Under the pieces are notes generated by a model. That model was not told the origin of the DNA. It saw only the letters and a list, made by a program, of their open reading frames with translations, and ran no database searches. A stretch of 18,095 nt of DNA. Origin: UBA7887 sp964408735 (GTDB taxonomy: Bacteria; Pseudomonadota; Alphaproteobacteria; UBA7887). Within the stretch, counting starts at the first letter, position 1; every line of letters starts with the position of its first letter. Position numbers and translations under genes: made by a program. Positions 1-7,352 of this stretch are shown piece after piece. Location: contig CAYPAX010000095.1 of the NCBI GenBank assembly GCA_964408735.1, forward strand, positions 1-18,095, in the 5' to 3' direction.

Positions 1-128
1 GCTAAGGCTCTGATACCGGACGATAGATGCAGATGGCAACGTATGGTAATTCTAGCAAATAGCGGTCGTTTGAATAGCTACAGCTCGTGCACCGCGCGCC
101 GGGACATTATCAGGATACCACCCGACTT

Positions 129-1820
129 CTAGCCGTGTTGCATAGGATCACACTGCCTCAGGATGAATGTCTCGACCGGTTGGGCGAAGTTCTTCACTTT
201 CTTTGGTCCGAGAGGAATGGGATCGATCGTGACCCGCCCGCGAATCTGCCCCTCAACGATATCGGTAATGCAGACTGTGCCTGGTTCGGCGAGACTTTCC
301 ATGCGAGCTGCTCGATTGACCGGATCGCCATAGATCGCACCGTCGTCCTCAATGACATCACCGAGATCGATACCGATGCGAACCGTGATTGACTCGGCTA
401 CGGGCTCCGACTGGATCGCCAGGGCGCACTCCACCGCGGCCAGCGCGTTGGAAAAGTCGGCGAGCAAGGCGTCACCGGGTGAGTCGACGACACGCCCAGA
501 ATAGCTCTCTACCTTATCCGCGATATGCGCGCGCGCTTCCCGCACCGCATCGACCGTCGCGGCATCGTCTTCCCGCATCAATCGCGAGTAACCCACAACA
601 TCTGAGCTCATGACCGCCGTCAACTTGCGTCGGCGCGCGGTGACGCTAGGCAATGTCGCCACCCCCTCGCGCAAGGCCTCGGCTGTTTCCCACCGGGTGT
701 AGACGGCCAGTGCCGAGCCCAAACGGTCGGCGCTGCCCGACAACCATGATTTGGCCTCGATTAACGCAAAGCCGAGGCCGACAATGAACCCCACCGTCGG
801 CGCGATAATGGGAACAAAGACAGAGGCTGTCGCGTAGGCCTGGAATGCCAGCACCCAGAATCCACCGACCGCGACTATTGCCAGCAGTGTTTTTGCGAGG
901 ACGGACAGGCGAGCGATAATGGATAGCAGACCGGCGAGAGTCATAAGCGTGACGACTGCTATCTCCCCCCACAAACCCAGTGACGGCCAACGCCGGCCAT
1001 CAATCAATTGGGCTAGCACCTGGGCATGGACGTGGACGCCCGGCATGCCCGCAGCGTCGGCAACTTCTATCGGGGTCCAAACCCGGTCCCGTTGATTCAG
1101 CACCACGCCCACGATCGCTATTCGACCATCTATCCATTCGCGCGGGACAAGCTCTATTGCCTCTGCCGGGATGACGCGAAAAGGTGTTCGCTCGGCTCCT
1201 GAACCTTTCTGATAGTCAATTCGGAATGGGCCGTCGGGAGCCTCAGCTCCCACCGCAGCCGCCAACGCTGCCGAGAAGCTGGGCAGAATAACCGCAGCGC
1301 TCTTGCGAGCGGGGTGATGCCAACGCGCGACATGATCGAAGCCGTCGACAGCAATGTCAGGAACGCCTCGCAATCGCGCTCCGACGAAATAGCGCAAATA
1401 TTTGGCCTGATCCTCGCTCAGTCCGTTGTCGGCATCAGCGAATGCCGTGACGACAGGTGCGGCCGAGTTAGCCATGACGGACTTGAGCCGGTCGTCCTTC
1501 TCGATTTCTGTCGCCGAATCGAACAGCATATCGATGCCGATAGCCTTTACCCCTGCCGCGTTCAGTTGGCCGATAACGTCGGCCAGAAAACCGCGATCGA
1601 CCGGTGTCCGATAGGGCAAGTCGGCGAGGGTTCGTTCCGTTATCGCGACTATGGCAATGTCATCGCGGATAGGTGCGTCGCTTGCCAGGTACGTTACACG
1701 GGCGTCATTCGCCTTCTCCTCAAGCGCGGCAAGCATCGGGAGGACACGCGTTGAGGCAAAACCCACCCCGACACCGAGCAGACATACGACAACGAAGCGG
1801 AAAGCTCTCTGGCGTGGCAT
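129..1820 (-). CDS. CHASE2-domain membrane adenylate/guanylate cyclase (class III)
   Basis: Predicted to make cyclic nucleotide (probably cAMP) in the cytoplasm in response to a signal sensed outside the membrane. An N-terminal membrane segment (about residues 7-27) is followed by a CHASE2-like extracytoplasmic domain (about 30-275, with the typical IAIVAITERTL and GIDMLFD strands), then about three membrane helices (about 280-355) and a C-terminal class III cyclase domain (about 395-560). Catalytic residues are intact: metal-binding Asp407 (SSDVVGYSRLM) and Asp450 (SPGDALLADF), and the Asn502/Arg506 pair (VNRAAR). The ATG at 1820 is preferred over a TTG two codons upstream; no clear ribosome binding site is seen for either. 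It is divergent from the DUF4384 gene, with 82 bp between the starts. CHASE2 domains are known sensor modules; the ligand is unknown. cAMP versus cGMP cannot be settled here. Confidence 0.9.
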   Translation of the reverse strand: MPRQRAFRFVVVCLLGVGVGFASTRVLPMLAALEEKANDARVTYLASDAPIRDDIAIVAITERTLADLPYRTPVDRGFLADVIGQLNAAGVKAIGIDMLFDSATEIEKDDRLKSVMANSAAPVVTAFADADNGLSEDQAKYLRYFVGARLRGVPDIAVDGFDHVARWHHPARKSAAVILPSFSAALAAAVGAEAPDGPFRIDYQKGSGAERTPFRVIPAEAIELVPREWIDGRIAIVGVVLNQRDRVWTPIEVADAAGMPGVHVHAQVLAQLIDGRRWPSLGLWGEIAVVTLMTLAGLLSIIARLSVLAKTLLAIVAVGGFWVLAFQAYATASVFVPIIAPTVGFIVGLGFALIEAKSWLSGSADRLGSALAVYTRWETAEALREGVATLPSVTARRRKLTAVMSSDVVGYSRLMREDDAATVDAVREARAHIADKVESYSGRVVDSPGDALLADFSNALAAVECALAIQSEPVAESITVRIGIDLGDVIEDDGAIYGDPVNRAARMESLAEPGTVCITDIVEGQIRGRVTIDPIPLGPKKVKNFAQPVETFILRQCDPMQHG

Positions 1821-1902
1821 TCGCAATGACCGGCTTGGCGAATCTATTGCCCTCGTGGTTCAATCTCTAGTCTGTCAAATTTCGGGGATGCTGTCGTTAG
1901 AG

Positions 1903-3036
1903 ATGCGGATTCCAGCGATCCTGTTCATGATTGTCGTGTTACTGCCCTTGGACGCAGGGGCGGACATGGTGGTAATCGCCTCCAATGCAGAGGAGTTGGC
2001 CCCCGGGACGATCGTGCAAGCGGGTGAGATCGTTACGCTCCCTGACGATACAGTCGCCACATTGATCAATGAAACGGGCGCCTATCTGACCATACGAGGC
2101 CCCTATCGTGCCGTGCCCGTGACCTCGGCAATTGCCAGCGATACCGGCGTGCTGGCTGCCATCAGCGCACTGCTCGGAGAGCTGGATGCGAAGTCGATCA
2201 CCGCTGCAGTTCGGAGCGCTGGCGTGGCCGGTGGTCTGACCGGAGCCTTGTCATGGATCGATGCCTCCGTATCGCAACATTATTGTGTGATCACCGATCA
2301 TGGCCTGCACTTATGGCGACCAGAGGCAGACAGTGCAGAGCAATTACGCATCGCAAATGAAGACGGAGAAACAGACTCTCTGGAATGGCAAAGTGGCGAA
2401 CATATTGTCGCCTGGCCAACGTCACTTCCCGTTGGTGATATGGCGGCCTTCGATATCATCATTGACGATCCGCCGGATCAGAGCCGGGTAGTTTTTCACC
2501 ACATAGACATCGACGAATTACTTTCCCCTGCTGCCATTTCAGCGCTATTCAAAGCGGGTTGCAAGGCGCAGGCGATGCTTCTGACACGTGAGGTGCGGAC
2601 ACGATTGGCTCTGCTTGACATTAACGTATCAACCGATCGTGGTCGCCAACCTCGCTACCGTATTGGAGAGACGCTCCGCATTTCTGTCCGTGTCAACCGC
2701 GACGCGGCGATTTACTGTTTTTATCGCTCCAGCGACGGCATGGAACATATCCTGTTCCCCCATCGGGGTGTTGAAGGCGACGTGGTCAGGGCGGAAGCAC
2801 CTTTGACCATACCCGGACCGTTGGTCCCTGGGGTCTTGAAGGCCGCCGCACCGCCAGGGACGGAAGCGGTCCATTGCTACGCGTCGGAGACGGGCGTTCG
2901 GGATCAATTACCGCACGATCTCTTTGGTCCTGTCTTGACGCCAGTGGCAGCGCCGTACCAGCAATATCTTGCCGACATGTTGATGCGAGCAGGCGCGACT
3001 ATAACCTCGACACTGACGTTAACGATTATTCCCTAA
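1903..3036 (+). CDS. Secreted DUF4384 domain protein
   Basis: Exported protein of 377 residues and unknown biochemical role. A signal peptide is clear: MRIPAILFMIVVLLPLDAGA, with probable cleavage after residue 20. Residues 21-90 form a beta-rich stretch (GTIVQAGEIVTLPDD, then ITIRGPY-like LTIRGPY) that loosely resembles the N-terminal part of FecR-like periplasmic proteins; this is a weak resemblance. Residues about 230-325 match the DUF4384 pattern (YRIGETLRISVRVNRDAAIY, then DGMEHILFP). In other bacteria DUF4384 is often fused to caspase or kinase domains; here the caspase is the next gene, so the two may work together. The frame is open much further upstream (to 1651), but that part is antisense to the cyclase gene. 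ATG 1903 starts the signal peptide; ATG 1888, five codons earlier, is also possible. Base composition is lower in GC than the dprA-rnr block. Confidence 0.8.
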   Translation: MRIPAILFMIVVLLPLDAGADMVVIASNAEELAPGTIVQAGEIVTLPDDTVATLINETGAYLTIRGPYRAVPVTSAIASDTGVLAAISALLGELDAKSITAAVRSAGVAGGLTGALSWIDASVSQHYCVITDHGLHLWRPEADSAEQLRIANEDGETDSLEWQSGEHIVAWPTSLPVGDMAAFDIIIDDPPDQSRVVFHHIDIDELLSPAAISALFKAGCKAQAMLLTREVRTRLALLDINVSTDRGRQPRYRIGETLRISVRVNRDAAIYCFYRSSDGMEHILFPHRGVEGDVVRAEAPLTIPGPLVPGVLKAAAPPGTEAVHCYASETGVRDQLPHDLFGPVLTPVAAPYQQYLADMLMRAGATITSTLTLTIIP

Positions 3037-3084
3037 GATTAGAGCCGTCGGGGCGTGGCCACGTAGGCGCAGAACCGATGCGAG

Positions 3085-3113
3085 TCGTCACCCGGCCGCA
3101 GATATGGCATAAT
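3085..3113 (+). promoter_or_regulatory. Candidate sigma70-type promoter of the caspase-like gene
   Basis: TCGTCA (3085-3090) and CATAAT (3108-3113) are separated by 17 bp. The -10 hexamer is preceded by TGG, giving an extended -10 (TGnCATAAT). The expected transcription start is near 3120, about 25 nt before the ATG, with a GGGAG ribosome binding site at 3132-3136. This implies that the caspase-like gene can be transcribed independently of the DUF4384 gene. It was found by eye only. Confidence 0.45.
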
Positions 3114-3144
3114 CCCGTGGTTGCAGGATCCGGGAGCGGTTCCT

Positions 3145-4950
3145 ATGCGGCGCACCGAGCGAGCCTTAGCGACGATTGCAGCACTGTGGCTGACCGTGAC
3201 TAGTGCGGCTGCTGAGCAACGCCTTGCGCTCGTGATCGGCAACTCGGCCTATGCCGACAGCCCCTTGGCCAATCCCGTCAACGACGCGCGCCTGATTGGC
3301 GGGGCCTTGCGCGCCCAGGGCTTCGAGGTCATCGAGAGCTTGGACGTTGGCCGCGTCGAGATGCAGCTCGCCGTGAAAGACTACGGCAATCGCCTCAAGG
3401 CGGCGGGCGCCGAGGCGGTGGGGCTGCTCTATTATGCGGGCCACGGCATACAGGTCGGCGGCGACAACTATCTGGTGCCAACCGACGCGGCGATCGAGGA
3501 TGAGGGCGACGTGCCGATCTATGCTGTCAGCGCCAGCGCGGTGCTGGCGACCATTGAGGACGCCCGCAACCGCGTCAACATCGTCATCCTCGACGCCTGC
3601 CGCAACAACCCTTATGAGCGCGGCTTCCGCGCCCCCAGCCGCGGCCTGGCACTGATGAGCGCACCGACCGGCACGCTGATCGCCTATTCGACCGCACCGG
3701 GGCAGGTGGCGCTGGATGGCGACAGCGCCAACAGCCCTTACACAAGAGCACTGGCGGCCGCGATTGGCGAGCCAGGCGTGGCCATAGAGCCGATGTTCAA
3801 AACTGTTCGTAAGGCCGTGCTTGCTGAGACCCAGGGCCAACAGACCAGCTGGGAGTCATTGTCGCTGACCGGCGACTTCTACATGGTGCCGCCGATGGAG
3901 GTGGCAGAGCCGGAGCCGTCGCCGCAATTCGACCGCGCTGCCCTGGAGCTTGCTTTCTGGCAGTCGATCCAGAACAGCGATGATCCGACAATGTTCGAGG
4001 GCTATCTAACGCAATATCCGGACGGCGTGTTCGCGGTGATCGCAAAGGCCCGGCTGGCGGAGTTGCGTCGCGAAGTTGCTGTGGTCACACCTCCCCCTCC
4101 ATTACCGCCCGAAGAATTGGCCATCCCCGATGACCCACCCGAGGCGCCAGCCGTCGCTGAGCCCGAGGCCTCATCTTTGATCGGCCGTTGGGAGGGCCGG
4201 CTGATCATGACGATGGCGACACCGCCTGCCGCATGCCAACACATGTACCGCCGGCCCGCGATCGTTAGGCTGGATTATGATGGCAAAAGCATAAGTGGCA
4301 ACATTGTTGCGGACCAATCAGCGGGTTGGCCGTTTTCAGGCGACATCCCCGAGATTCCGTCCGACGAGGGGAATCTCGACCACGTTGTGTCGATTGGGCT
4401 GTCGAGGGGAGAACGCGGAGTCTTGCGCTTGGCTCTAAAACTAACCGCAGGGGATGGCAGTTGGGTTGACAGCGTTTGGAACTGCAATGGTGTCGTGGAA
4501 ATCGCCAAAGTTCAATCCGCTGAGCAGGGGGACGCTGAGGTGATTGCCGTAGTCGTGCCGACCCCTCCGCAACCAACCGATAACGTGGTTACCTCCGATG
4601 ACCCGGCAATCGACGACCCATTCGCTGGCGGCTGGGAATTTACTTTCCATGTGGTTAACAATCCTCTTTGCTCAGAAGCGTTTGCTGAGGCACAGCTCGA
4701 AATTGATGCAGATAACAAAACTATACGCCGCCGAAATGCAGCAGACCTTTATTGGCAAAGTGTATCCGGGCAATATGAACTTGATGGCTCCTTTAGTTTC
4801 AGTGCTCAATATGCCCCTGTTTGGATGGATGGGGATCTGTATCTCGTGACGATTCTAGGAGAATTTGGGGGTGTTGGCGGAAAATTCTATGGCAGAAGCA
4901 ATGCCGTGAACTGTCGAGGAGAATTTCGGGCTGCACGAGCAATTAATTGA
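3145..4950 (+). CDS. Secreted caspase-like (peptidase C14) protein with two C-terminal Cys-paired repeat domains
   Basis: Putative cysteine endopeptidase of the metacaspase/caspase clan, 601 residues, exported by an N-terminal signal peptide (residues 1-23, ending TSAAA). The caspase domain spans about 24-250, with the catalytic dyad His100 (YYAGHG) and Cys152 (ILDACRNNP). A short helical segment (about 265-305, AFWQSIQNSDDPTMFEGYL), common in alphaproteobacterial caspases, leads to a Pro-rich linker (about 315-340). Two related beta-rich domains follow (about 343-450 and 493-598). Each opens with a GxWE motif and holds a Cys pair: C364/C447 and C509/C590. ATG 3145 is chosen over the upstream TTG 3121 because it has GGGAG eight bases upstream and starts the signal peptide. 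DNA for the last domain is only about 43-50% GC per 60-base line, against 63-70% in sampled lines of the caspase domain. The substrate is unknown. Confidence 0.88.
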   Translation: MRRTERALATIAALWLTVTSAAAEQRLALVIGNSAYADSPLANPVNDARLIGGALRAQGFEVIESLDVGRVEMQLAVKDYGNRLKAAGAEAVGLLYYAGHGIQVGGDNYLVPTDAAIEDEGDVPIYAVSASAVLATIEDARNRVNIVILDACRNNPYERGFRAPSRGLALMSAPTGTLIAYSTAPGQVALDGDSANSPYTRALAAAIGEPGVAIEPMFKTVRKAVLAETQGQQTSWESLSLTGDFYMVPPMEVAEPEPSPQFDRAALELAFWQSIQNSDDPTMFEGYLTQYPDGVFAVIAKARLAELRREVAVVTPPPPLPPEELAIPDDPPEAPAVAEPEASSLIGRWEGRLIMTMATPPAACQHMYRRPAIVRLDYDGKSISGNIVADQSAGWPFSGDIPEIPSDEGNLDHVVSIGLSRGERGVLRLALKLTAGDGSWVDSVWNCNGVVEIAKVQSAEQGDAEVIAVVVPTPPQPTDNVVTSDDPAIDDPFAGGWEFTFHVVNNPLCSEAFAEAQLEIDADNKTIRRRNAADLYWQSVSGQYELDGSFSFSAQYAPVWMDGDLYLVTILGEFGGVGGKFYGRSNAVNCRGEFRAARAIN

Positions 4951-5001
4951 GCGGACGGCCTGCAGGGAAGAGGCTCGGAATGCAGGACGGAGGACGGCTC
5001 A

Positions 5002-5139
5002 GTGACAGTCGGCACCCTCGACAAGTACCGCTCAGCCAAGCTCCTCATCGGCCGTTACGGCGACAGCGCTTCCCTCCACGCCGCCAACCGCTGCGACGAG
5101 ATGCTGGATGCGGGCGATCTCGACGGCCGGGCGGTTTAG
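5002..5139 (+). pseudogene. Small 45-codon ORF, probably a truncated copy of a short alphaproteobacterial protein family
   Basis: A GTG start is preceded by GGAGG (4989-4993) at eight-base spacing, so translation is plausible. The product contains AKLLIGRYGDSASLHAA and ends LDAGDLDGRAV. I recall small, uncharacterised alphaproteobacterial proteins with the pattern AK-L-I-xxxG, HAA, DGxAVW, which continue for ten or more residues after the GRAVW. Here the codon after GRAV is TAG where that family has TGG (Trp), and the frame then continues for about 20 codons. This looks like a nonsense mutation in a formerly longer protein. The family assignment rests on memory only. It may instead be a short functional gene. 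Otherwise 4951-5249 shows nothing recognisable. Confidence 0.45.
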
Positions 5140-5249
5140 TTGGCGGATACCGGCTCGCGGATTGTCTGGGTCGGGTCACTTTTACGCATTTGAAGGCTGC
5201 CGGTGGCACGTCCGGTATTGAGGTTCAATGGGCGTGACACGACAAGCGC

Positions 5250-5426
5250 ATGGCGCGTCGCCGCCGCAACACTCCCGGTTGCAACTTGCTTGACGTATGC
5301 GCCACCCCGCCCCATGGTCGGGGCATGAGCGATGCGCGTGAATTATCCGCCGCCGAGCGGCTCGACTGGCTGCGGCTGTACCGCAGCGAGAATGTCGGGC
5401 CGCGGACGTTTCTCGATCTGTTGCGC
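5250..5426 (+). pseudogene. Truncated duplicate of the dprA 5' end (promoter region plus 34 codons)
   Basis: This matches the intact dprA 5' end (7353-7529) without gaps at a constant offset of 2103 bp. From the ATG at 5325 the first 34 encoded residues are identical to DprA (MSDARELSAAERLDWLRLY onward). All six nucleotide differences are silent third-position changes, the last being in the final codon. The 75 bp upstream differ at 19 positions but keep TTGACG (5290-5295) and the CATGGTCG block. Homology stops abruptly after the Arg34 codon. The frame runs on to 5789 with unrelated sequence antisense to the cyclase gene. No functional DprA can be made from it. The silent-only pattern suggests that the fragment was recently part of a working gene. 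Confidence 0.88.
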
Positions 5427-5518
5427 GGCCTCTTTGAAAGTATCGAGGTATTGGAACTGGCATATACGGAAAGTTCCACTTGGCAGCGCATAAATCGTAT
5501 TTCGTGTGCCCCGAGCCC

Positions 5519-7243
5519 TTACGAGGTGGCCATATGTGCGGGGTCATTCAGGCCGACCTGGTTGAGGCCATCGACGAACCGATCCCAGATCCCTGCGTCG
5601 CGGAATGGCCAGCGATGCAAATCCGTCATTTGGAAATCGGGATGTTGTTCCAGGAGCCGTGTCGCGGCGCTCCGTGCCTCCCCGATCTCACCACCATTGG
5701 CGGCAGCCGTCGTGAGTAGCAGAAGCGTGCGCGCAACATTGGGCAGCTGCTGGTCGGAGCGGCGAGCCCATTCGACAGATTTCCGATAGTCACCTGATAC
5801 GAAATATCCGAGCCCGATATAGAACATGATGCGGTGATTGTGCGGATCGCGCGGAAACGTCTCCAAGGCTTTTCGGCACAGCGCGATTCCGGATTCCGGG
5901 CGGCCGGCATATATCTGTATGCTCCCTAACATCCACATGGCGATCGTATAGGAGGGGTTCAGTTCGAGGCTCCGCCTGGCTGCACCTTCAGCGGTATCCA
6001 AATCGCCCCCGCAAGCCGTCAACACTGAGCCCAATACGGACTGCGCGACATCGCTGCGCGGGTTCAGCTGTACCGCCCGATGCGCTGAGTGCAAGGCAGC
6101 GGCAGCATCATCCTCAGAGATCCTGCGATACCCGAACTGATACTGACCGAGCAGAGAATAAGCCTTGATTGTCAGCGCCATGAAGTCGTCGGAGTCCCGT
6201 TCCAGGACCAAATCAGTCAGTTTGCGAGCTTCCGCATATTGTCTCGGGTCGGCGCCGAATAGTCGATAACCGGCCTTCGACAACAGAGCCTGATTGCTTT
6301 GCTCATTATCGGGCCGATTATCATCTTTGTTGAATTCACGCTCGTAGATCGAATATCGGATCGACATGTAGATCCGGTACGCCAACGTGTCCTGCGCCTC
6401 GAAGGGATCGTCCAGTTCGCCGTCAAAACGATCGGAGGCGAATTGGCGACCGCTTTCATGATCGATCACCTGAAATGTCGCACGGAATCGATTTGAAAGC
6501 GCCTGGATCCGGACAGATGCGACATAGTCGGCTTCATCGATGCTCGACATCAGTACGATACCCGTCTGATTGGAGAAGGATGCGGCAATCGCGTCGCGGA
6601 CGGCATCCGTGAAGATCACCATGTCCTGGTCGCCGCCGACCACATCGAACCCGGCTAGGGCGAGAGTCGGTTTGCGATCCTCACGCGGCTGCGTCGATAC
6701 CTCCGATGCCTTGTCAAGCGTGTCACTTGCGCGAGCAAAAGCCCTGACCGGGCGGGCGATGTTCTTGACCTCGTGCAGCCCGGCATCGACGAAATCGTCT
6801 CCGTGCGTCTGTTCGATCTGCCAATAGGCAGCCTCGGAGACCATCACGCCGCCAGGCGCCGCAAGCCCTTCCAGCCGGGCCGCCACATTGACCCCATCGC
6901 CGTAGATCGTTCCGTCATCCTGTTCGATGACGTCGCCAAGATTTACGCCGATCCGAAAATGCATACGGCGAGCGTCGGAAAGCGATTCGTTACGGCCTGC
7001 AAGTGCGTCCTGCACTGCGAGTGCACACGCGACTGCCTCAACGACGCTGGCGAATTTCGCCAACACGCTGTCGCCGGCAGTATCAACGACATGGCCGTTG
7101 TGGCGCCCGACATGTTCCCGGAAGACCTGACGACAGGCATTGAGCGCGTCGAGCGTGGCCCGTTCGTCGTCGCTCATAAGGCGACTGTACCCGACCACAT
7201 CCGCGGCCAGGATCGCCAGCAAACTCCGCTTGGCCTCGGCCAT
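5519..7243 (-). CDS. Class III nucleotide cyclase with TolB-like and TPR C-terminal regions
   Basis: Soluble adenylate/guanylate cyclase of 574 residues. The cyclase domain is N-terminal (about 1-165), with metal-binding Asp15 (AADVVGYSRLM) and Asp58 (AGDSVLAKF) and the Asn119/Arg123 pair (VNVAARLE), so it should be active. The middle (about 190-330) resembles the TolB-like segment of this family (TDAVRDAIAASF corresponds to the usual FADGI-ED-I-AL), in a diverged form. Tetratricopeptide-type helices follow (about 375-535, e.g. HRAVQLNPRSDVAQSVLG and RRSLELNPSYTIAMWMLG). This architecture is widespread in rhizobia and Rhodospirillales; the TPRs probably bind a partner protein. ATG 7243 has a strong GGGGAGAGGG ribosome binding site; the upstream extension of the frame runs into dprA. 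It is divergent from dprA, and its 3' end faces the dprA fragment. Confidence 0.9.
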   Translation of the reverse strand: MAEAKRSLLAILAADVVGYSRLMSDDERATLDALNACRQVFREHVGRHNGHVVDTAGDSVLAKFASVVEAVACALAVQDALAGRNESLSDARRMHFRIGVNLGDVIEQDDGTIYGDGVNVAARLEGLAAPGGVMVSEAAYWQIEQTHGDDFVDAGLHEVKNIARPVRAFARASDTLDKASEVSTQPREDRKPTLALAGFDVVGGDQDMVIFTDAVRDAIAASFSNQTGIVLMSSIDEADYVASVRIQALSNRFRATFQVIDHESGRQFASDRFDGELDDPFEAQDTLAYRIYMSIRYSIYEREFNKDDNRPDNEQSNQALLSKAGYRLFGADPRQYAEARKLTDLVLERDSDDFMALTIKAYSLLGQYQFGYRRISEDDAAAALHSAHRAVQLNPRSDVAQSVLGSVLTACGGDLDTAEGAARRSLELNPSYTIAMWMLGSIQIYAGRPESGIALCRKALETFPRDPHNHRIMFYIGLGYFVSGDYRKSVEWARRSDQQLPNVARTLLLLTTAAANGGEIGEARSAATRLLEQHPDFQMTDLHRWPFRDAGIWDRFVDGLNQVGLNDPAHMATS

Positions 7244-7270
7244 GCTCACCCTCTCCCCTGTGCAGAGGCG

Positions 7271-7299
7271 ATGGTACGATCTTGAAATTGCCGCCTCAA
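7271..7299 (-). promoter_or_regulatory. Candidate promoter of the TPR cyclase gene
   Basis: Read on the minus strand, TTGAGG (7299-7294) and TACCAT (7276-7271) are spaced by 17 bp. Each hexamer matches the sigma70 consensus at four of six positions. The predicted start lies about 20 nt upstream of ATG 7243, leaving room for the purine-rich ribosome binding site. It is weak by itself; spacing and position are the main support. Confidence 0.3.
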
Positions 7300-7352
7300 G
7301 GACTTGGCAAGCGTAGCGGAGCGACCATGGTACGGACCTTGCGCCGCGCGCC

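Noticed and set aside
1873..1878. Perfect TTGACA box on the minus strand between the divergent cyclase and DUF4384 genes
   Set aside because: No acceptable -10 hexamer lies at 16-18 bp, so no promoter is called, although the position is right.
1651..1902. N-terminal extension of the DUF4384 protein
   Set aside because: It runs antisense through the cyclase 5' end, and the signal peptide begins only at 1903.
3054..3063. 10-bp palindrome CGTGGCCACG upstream of the caspase promoter
   Set aside because: A palindrome of this length is expected several times by chance in 18 kb, and no second copy is seen nearby.
4947..5237. 96-codon ORF overlapping the caspase stop as ATGA
   Set aside because: Its product is Arg/Pro-rich with no family pattern, and it overlaps the better-supported small ORF at 5002 in another frame.
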